Positions 59,759 through 64,000 of a stretch of DNA of 64,000 bases are shown piece after piece. Source of the stretch: CAWDVK01 sp963805715. GTDB lineage: Bacteria > Actinomycetota > Actinomycetes > Streptosporangiales > Streptosporangiaceae. The position numbers were made by a program, and so were the translations under genes. The stretch lies in NCBI GenBank assembly GCA_963805715.1, contig CAWDVK010000018.1:124001-188000 (forward strand). The letters run 5' to 3'. The notes beneath the pieces were generated by a model. The model ran no database searches and had not been told where the DNA came from. It saw nothing but the letters and a program-made list of their open reading frames with translations. Numbering within the stretch: position 1 is the stretch's first letter; the number at the start of each line of letters is the position of its first letter.

Positions 59759-60589
59759 ATGAACCGATGCACCTCCCTCGCCGCACGCCGGCCGGGCATC
59801 CCCGTCTATACCGCCGCCATGCTGGCCGCCGCCGGACTCATGCTGGCGGGCTGCGGCTCAGGCTCCAGCTCAGGCTCCAGCTCCAGCTCCAGCTCAGGCT
59901 CGGGATCGTCGGCCGCGACCGGCTCGGCAGCCGCCGCCACATCGTCGCCGGCGTCCGCAGCCGGCTCCGGCGGGAGCGTCTCGGTGGCCTACTACCCCCT
60001 CGCCCTCGGCAACACCTGGGCGTACGAGAACGTCACGCTGGCCGGCACGGGATCTTCCACGGACAAGGTGACTGCGGTCACGCCTGCCGCCGGCGGCAGC
60101 GACGTGACCATGAGCAGCACGATCCGGCTGCCGGGCTCCTCGGCTCCGCAGCCCGCCACGTCGTCGACAATCCTGGTGCACCCGGACGGCTCGATCTCCA
60201 TTCCGCTGACTCAGATCGCCGGCGGGTCGATCCAGCTCAAGTCGGGCAGCGTGGTCTGGCCCAGCGCGTCGCAGCTCGCCTCCGGCGTGCCGCACGACTC
60301 CACGATCGTGGTGACCGACACCCAGGACGGCAAGACCATCACGCTGACGACGCACGTCGTGGTCAAGGGCGAGGGGTCGGCGACTGTCACCGTGCCGGCC
60401 GGCACCTATCAGACCAGCGTGATCAGCCAGACGATGACCTCGAGTTATGACGGCATCGCGGTCGTCCTGGATCTGCGCAGTTTCGTGGCTAACGGAATCG
60501 GCCCCGTGGAGACCGTGCTCACCACGACGACGGAAGGCCACTCCCTGCTGGAGAACACCGAGAAGCTCACGTCCTTCACCAAGGGCTGA
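59759..60589 (+). CDS. Lipoprotein with Ser-rich linker, unknown function
   Basis: 276 residues. The signal peptide ends in the lipobox LMLAGC. A Ser/Gly/Ala-rich linker of about 40 residues, built from short GGCTCA/CAGCTCC repeats, separates it from the surface domain: YYPLALGNTWAYENVTLAGTG, VHPDGSISIPLTQIAGG, TTHVVVKGEGSATVTVPAGTYQTSVISQT and a C-terminal segment VETVLTTTTEGHSLLENTEKLTSF. Beta-rich, with no recognised family. It ends 43 bases before the convergent TetR gene. Confidence 0.8.
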   Translation: MNRCTSLAARRPGIPVYTAAMLAAAGLMLAGCGSGSSSGSSSSSSSGSGSSAATGSAAAATSSPASAAGSGGSVSVAYYPLALGNTWAYENVTLAGTGSSTDKVTAVTPAAGGSDVTMSSTIRLPGSSAPQPATSSTILVHPDGSISIPLTQIAGGSIQLKSGSVVWPSASQLASGVPHDSTIVVTDTQDGKTITLTTHVVVKGEGSATVTVPAGTYQTSVISQTMTSSYDGIAVVLDLRSFVANGIGPVETVLTTTTEGHSLLENTEKLTSFTKG

Positions 60590-60631
60590 CCGCCGCAACG
60601 GCCTGGCCGCCACCCAGGCCGGCGGCCAGCC

Positions 60632-61244
60632 TCAGGTTCTGCAGCCACCGGCTGGTGTCCGGCTGAGCCCGCGGAGCACGGCCCCGGTGGCCAGCTCCCA
60701 CCGGCGGTCCACCGATGCACGGGACGTGCCCAGCCAGCCGGCGGCTTCCTGCGCCGCCAGCCCCTGCACCAGCGCCAGCAGCACGTGCGCGATGTCGGCG
60801 TCCCGGCCCGCCAGGACGCCCGCATCCGTGCAGCGCCGGACCCGGGCCACGATCAGTTCCCGGACGGCGCTGCCGGCCTGGAGCCGGCCGGCCCCGGATC
60901 GAAGTCGGCAAAGGGCCGGGAGAACATGACCTGGGCCAGCACCGGGTTGTCGCGCACGAACTCGCGCAGGATCTCGATCACGCTGATCAGGTCCGCCAGC
61001 GGAGCACCGGACCCGGCCAGGCGCACCGCCGGCCCCGCAACAGCCGGAACCCCGCGAAGAACACCTCGCGCAGCAGGCCGGCCTTGTCACCGAAGAGCTC
61101 ATAAACGGCAGGGGTGGAGGTCTGCGCGCGCTGGGCGAGCCTCCGCGTGGTGAAGCCGGTCACGCCGTCGGCGGCCAGCATGGCGATGGCCACGTCGAGG
61201 ACGTGCTCCCGCAGCTCAGGCGTGCGCTGCTTCACTCTCGGCAC
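60632..61244 (-). pseudogene. TetR-family regulator, frameshifted twice
   Basis: Reading across the breaks gives a regulator of about 204 residues. The N-terminal DNA-binding domain is intact (ELREHVLDVAIAMLAADGVTGFTTRRLAQRAQTSTPAVYELFGDKAGLLREVFFAGF). Near 61015 the frame shifts to ADLISVIEILREFVRDNPVLAQVMFSRPFADFDPGPA, and near 60895 to LQAGSAVRELIVARVRRC, then HVLLALVQGLAAQEAAGWLGTSRASVDRRW. The net length change is one base. It lies 22 bases downstream of the enoyl-CoA hydratase gene in the same direction and may be its regulator. Indel errors are an equally good explanation. Confidence 0.85.
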
Positions 61245-61266
61245 GGCTGGATCCGGTGACGCCCGG

Positions 61267-61959
61267 TTACGCCCGGCCGGCCGGGAAGTCAGCCTCGATG
61301 GCGGCCCGGATGGCGCCGAGCGCGGGGGCCCGCAGCCGCGCCTTGCTGGCCGCGTGCGCGGCCCGGTCCAGCGTGGCCAGCCGGGCGGCGCCAGCCGCCG
61401 CGGTCTCGCGCAGCTGCGCGGCGGGCACGACCCGGTCCAGGAAGCCCGCCGTCACGGCGTCCTCCGGCGAGAGCACCTCGGCCAGGGCCAGCACGCGGGT
61501 GAGGTACTCCGGCCCGACCCGCTGGCGGCAGATCTCGATCGCGGCGGCCGGCAGCGTCATGCCGATCGCGACCTCGTTCGCGGTGATCCGGTACGGCCCG
61601 GCCGCCCCGATCCGGTCATCGGCCGACAGCAGCAGGAACGCGCCCATGGCGACGGCGTGGCCGGTGCACGCCACCAGGACCGGAGCGGGGAAGGCGAGGA
61701 TCCGCGCAGCCAGCTCGAAGCCGCCGCGCAGCAGGCTGACCGCGGCCGCCCCGCCGGCCCGGACCACGGCCAGGTCGAACCCGGCGCAGAACACCCCGTC
61801 CCGGCCGGTCAGCAGAACGACCACCCCGTCCGCCTCGGCCCGGTGCAGCGCCGCGCTGAGCTGGCTGAGCATCTCCGGCGATAGCGCGTTGACCTTGCCG
61901 TCATTCATCGTGATCGTCGCCATGGATCCCGCACGGCGGTAGGAGACGAGCGCTCCCAT
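61267..61959 (-). CDS. Enoyl-CoA hydratase/isomerase family protein
   Basis: 230 residues from ATG 61959, with GGAGGACG 9 bases upstream. Crotonase fold: oxyanion-hole regions DGVFCAGFDLAVV and GHAVAMGAFLLLSADDRIGAAG. The catalytic Glu pair of classic hydratases is not clear: the first position region reads AVAMGAFLLLSADDR and the second is in VAIGMTLPAAAIEI, so another crotonase reaction such as thioester hydrolysis or isomerisation is possible. It is followed by the TetR gene and preceded by a palindrome at 62003. Confidence 0.88.
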   Translation of the reverse strand: MGALVSYRRAGSMATITMNDGKVNALSPEMLSQLSAALHRAEADGVVVLLTGRDGVFCAGFDLAVVRAGGAAAVSLLRGGFELAARILAFPAPVLVACTGHAVAMGAFLLLSADDRIGAAGPYRITANEVAIGMTLPAAAIEICRQRVGPEYLTRVLALAEVLSPEDAVTAGFLDRVVPAAQLRETAAAGAARLATLDRAAHAASKARLRAPALGAIRAAIEADFPAGRA

Positions 61960-62002
61960 CGGCGTCCTCCGATCTCCCGGTGCGCTCAGGCTAACCGTAT
62001 CT

Positions 62003-62016
62003 TTGTTACGAAACAA
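62003..62016. promoter_or_regulatory. Near-palindrome upstream of the enoyl-CoA hydratase gene
   Basis: TTGTTACGAAACAA, 5-bp arms with a 4-base centre, lies in the 229-base divergent region, 44 bases upstream of the hydratase ATG. An outer GTATC/GATAC pair flanks it at a distance. This is the expected site type for the TetR protein encoded downstream of the hydratase gene. Confidence 0.55.
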
Positions 62017-62188
62017 TGCTCCGATACAACTGCCGTCCGCCGGGCCGGCCAGCCCCGGCGAGCCATCGCGGGACGAACGGCCCTATCGGCGGTTGACGGC
62101 GGCGCGGTTCGATGGATATACACGCGAGGACCGGGCCCGGCGTCAGCGCGGGCCGGTTCACCATCCGGCGGAATTGAGGCGGTTTGCA

Positions 62189-62641
62189 GTGACCAGCGGC
62201 GGCGAGGGACAGCAGCTCGTTGTGGTAGGCGTCGACGGATCGCCGGAGTCGGTCAGTGCGCTGCGCTGGGCGCGTCACTACGCGTCGGCGACCGGCGCCC
62301 GCATCCGCGCCATACTGGCCTGGCACTACCCGGCTCAGGTCGGCCCGGCGCCGGTCGGCGTGGCCCCCGAGGCCATCACCTCGGAGGTCGAGGACAGCAT
62401 GCGCAACGTCCTCACCCAGACGGTCAGCGACGTGTTCGGCGACCCGGCCACGGCGGGCGTGGAGACCCGGGTGACCTACGGGCACCCGGCGCAGGTACTG
62501 ATCGATGAGTCGAAGGACGCCAGCCTGCTGGTCGTCGGGCACCGCGGGCACGGCGCCTTCACCGGCATGCTCGTCGGCTCGGTCAGCATCCACTGCGTCA
62601 CCAGCGCGGCCTGCCCGGTGGTCGTCGTCCGCGGCGACTGA
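62189..62641 (+). CDS. Universal stress protein, single UspA domain
   Basis: 150 residues from GTG 62189. The UspA fold includes VVVGVDGSPESVSALRWARHYASATGARIRAILAW at the N-terminus and the ATP-binding motif VVGHRGHGAFTGMLVGSVS (G-2X-G-9X-G(S/T)), then a C-terminal PVVVVRGD strand. ATP-binding USP proteins help cells survive stress and stasis. It is divergent from the hydratase gene and upstream of phosphoketolase. Confidence 0.93.
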   Translation: MTSGGEGQQLVVVGVDGSPESVSALRWARHYASATGARIRAILAWHYPAQVGPAPVGVAPEAITSEVEDSMRNVLTQTVSDVFGDPATAGVETRVTYGHPAQVLIDESKDASLLVVGHRGHGAFTGMLVGSVSIHCVTSAACPVVVVRGD

Positions 62642-62761
62642 GCGGAACTCGCTGAGCCGCACGGGCCGGGCTGCCGGTGCCTGAACCGCGCGATGAACAG
62701 CGCCTGAACGCTGATGGCCGCTACCTGGTGACCGCGCGCCCCCCGTGACTAGGCTGGCACG

Positions 62762-64000
62762 GTGACCGAAGCCGCGCAGCAGACCCCGCTGACCTCCCGT
62801 TCTCGCCAGCCGCTGACCGAGGCCGAGGCCGGCACCATCGACCGCTACTGGCGGGCCGCCAACTACGTGACGGTCGGCCAGATCTACCTGATGGCCAACC
62901 CGCTGCTGGCCGAGCCGCTGCGACCCGAGCACATCAAGCCGCGGCTGCTCGGCCACTGGGGCACCAGCCCCGGCCTCAACTTCATCTGGGCGCACCTGAG
63001 CCGCGCGATCAAGGTGCACGACCAGCCGATGATGTACGTGATCGGGCCGGGTCACGGCGGCCCGGCGGCGCTCGCGGGCAACTGGCTGGACGGCACCTAC
63101 AGCGAGGTGTACCCGAGCGTGTCGCAGGACGCGGCCGGCCTGCGCGAGCTGTTCCGCCAGTTCTCCTTCCCCGGCGGCGTGCCCAGCCATGTCTCGCCGG
63201 AGACGCCCGGCTCGATCCACGAGGGCGGCGAGCTCGGCTACTCGCTCTCGCACGCCCACGGCGCGGCGTTCGACAACCCGGGCCTGATCGTGGCCTGCAT
63301 TGTCGGTGACGGTGAGGCCGAGACCGGCCCGCTGGCCACGAGCTGGCACGCGCACCGGTTCCTCAACCCGGCGCGCGACGGCGCCGTGCTGCCGATCCTG
63401 CACCTGAACGGCTGGAAGATCGCCAACCCGGCCGTGCTCGCCCGGATACCGGACGACGAGCTGGACGCGCTGCTGCGCGGCTACGGCTACGAGCCGCGGT
63501 ACGTGACCGGCCATGACGCTTCCGTTCTGCATCAGGACATGGCCGCGGTGCTGGACGAGAGCATCGATCAGATCCGCGCGATCCACGACCTGGCTAGGGC
63601 CGATGCGAGCCAGCCCCGGCCGCGCTGGCCGATGATCGTGCTGCGCACGCCGAAGGGCTGGACCGGGCCCGCCGTGGTCGACGGCCTGCCGGTCGAGGGC
63701 ACCTGGCGGGCGCACCAGGTGCCGCTGGCCGAGGTCAGGACCAACCCGGAGCACCTGGCCCAGCTGGAGCAGTGGATGCGGTCCTACCGGCCGGATGAGC
63801 TGTTCGACGAGAGCGGCCGGCCACGGCCGGAGCTGCTCGGCTTCGTTCCGCACGGTGACCGCCGGCTCGGCGCCAGCCCGCACGCCAACGGCGGGGTCCT
63901 GCTGCGCGACCTGATCCTGCCGGACTTCCGCGGTTACGCGGTCCCGGTCCGGGCCCCGGGCGCGAGCACCTCGGAGCCCACCCGGGTGCTCGGCCGGATG
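62762..64000 (+). CDS. xfp: Phosphoketolase, 5' part (continues beyond window)
   Basis: The first 413 codons of a thiamine-diphosphate-dependent phosphoketolase, which splits xylulose-5-P or fructose-6-P into acetyl-phosphate and a sugar phosphate. Signatures are YWRAANYVTVGQIYLMANPLL, LLGHWGTSPGLNFIWAHLSR, VIGPGHGGPA, FRQFSFPGGVPSHVSPETPGSIHEGGELGYSLSHAHGAAFD, and the diphosphate-binding GDGEAETGP and LHLNGWKIANP. The GTG start has no clear Shine-Dalgarno, but TAGGCT at 62750-62755 could be a -10 box whose start site falls at the GTG, so the transcript may be leaderless. The reading frame shows no break to the window edge. Confidence 0.96.
   Translation, partial: MTEAAQQTPLTSRSRQPLTEAEAGTIDRYWRAANYVTVGQIYLMANPLLAEPLRPEHIKPRLLGHWGTSPGLNFIWAHLSRAIKVHDQPMMYVIGPGHGGPAALAGNWLDGTYSEVYPSVSQDAAGLRELFRQFSFPGGVPSHVSPETPGSIHEGGELGYSLSHAHGAAFDNPGLIVACIVGDGEAETGPLATSWHAHRFLNPARDGAVLPILHLNGWKIANPAVLARIPDDELDALLRGYGYEPRYVTGHDASVLHQDMAAVLDESIDQIRAIHDLARADASQPRPRWPMIVLRTPKGWTGPAVVDGLPVEGTWRAHQVPLAEVRTNPEHLAQLEQWMRSYRPDELFDESGRPRPELLGFVPHGDRRLGASPHANGGVLLRDLILPDFRGYAVPVRAPGASTSEPTRVLGRM

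Noticed and set aside
62006..63883. 625-codon open frame on the minus strand opposite the USP and phosphoketolase genes
   Set aside because: It is an antisense shadow: the plus strand holds intact conserved genes in this span, and the minus translation is Arg/His/Gln-rich without any domain.

Overview
The window is very GC-rich, uses G or C at most third codon positions, starts many genes with GTG, and carries LCP, Orn, Holin-X, GT87 and class E/F-type sortase families. It reads as chromosome of a large-genome, aerobic, soil-type actinomycete (Actinomycetota). I cannot name the genus from sequence alone. Several otherwise well-conserved genes carry single or double base frameshifts, so either pseudogenes or base-calling/assembly indels are common here. 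Entries say which.

Region 1 (1-2.4 kb): the end of a large polytopic membrane protein and a small four-helix membrane protein.

Region 2 (2.4-16.2 kb): a divergent sugar regulon. The minus arm reads PfkB kinase, GH4 glycosidase, ROK-type repressor. The plus arm reads ROK kinase, lipoprotein binding protein, two Dpp/Opp permeases, two Dpp/Opp ATPases, a second GH4 glycosidase and a BadF/NagK-type kinase. The arms share a control region with a perfect 27-bp palindrome. The logic suggests ABC import of a glycoside, phosphorylation in the cytosol, and cleavage of the phospho-glycoside by NAD/Mn-dependent GH4 enzymes without a PTS.

Region 3 (16.3-22.6 kb): housekeeping and envelope genes: a TrmH-type RNA methyltransferase, a solute-binding/von Willebrand A protein, an APH-fold kinase, a flavin-binding oxidase-like protein, oligoribonuclease and tRNA-His.

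Region 4 (22.5-28.5 kb): a decayed island next to tRNA-His. It has a partial copy of the tRNA 3' half, a broken beta-propeller gene, a HigBA-like toxin-antitoxin pair with a frameshifted toxin, a carboxyltransferase with an unusual C-terminal membrane tail, and an ABC-2 permease remnant.

Region 5 (28.5-49.7 kb): membrane and envelope genes (acyltransferase 3, MFS exporter, GT87, LCP), a decayed subtilase, a LuxR-type regulator followed by an OmpR-type two-component system, a molybdopterin oxidase, a fructosamine-kinase-like protein, a low-molecular-weight phosphatase, a FAD oxidoreductase and a dehydratase-like/glyoxalase-like fusion.

Region 6 (49.8-56 kb): an IS1380 remnant, a sortase translationally coupled to its likely substrate (a DUF3494 protein on a Thr-Pro stalk), then a stretch of gene debris including STAS and acyl-CoA carboxylase fragments.

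Region 7 (56-64 kb): a giant XRE/ATPase/TPR/LuxR regulator, an AIM24 protein, a lipoprotein, a TetR/enoyl-CoA hydratase pair with a palindrome upstream, a universal stress protein and the first 413 codons of phosphoketolase.
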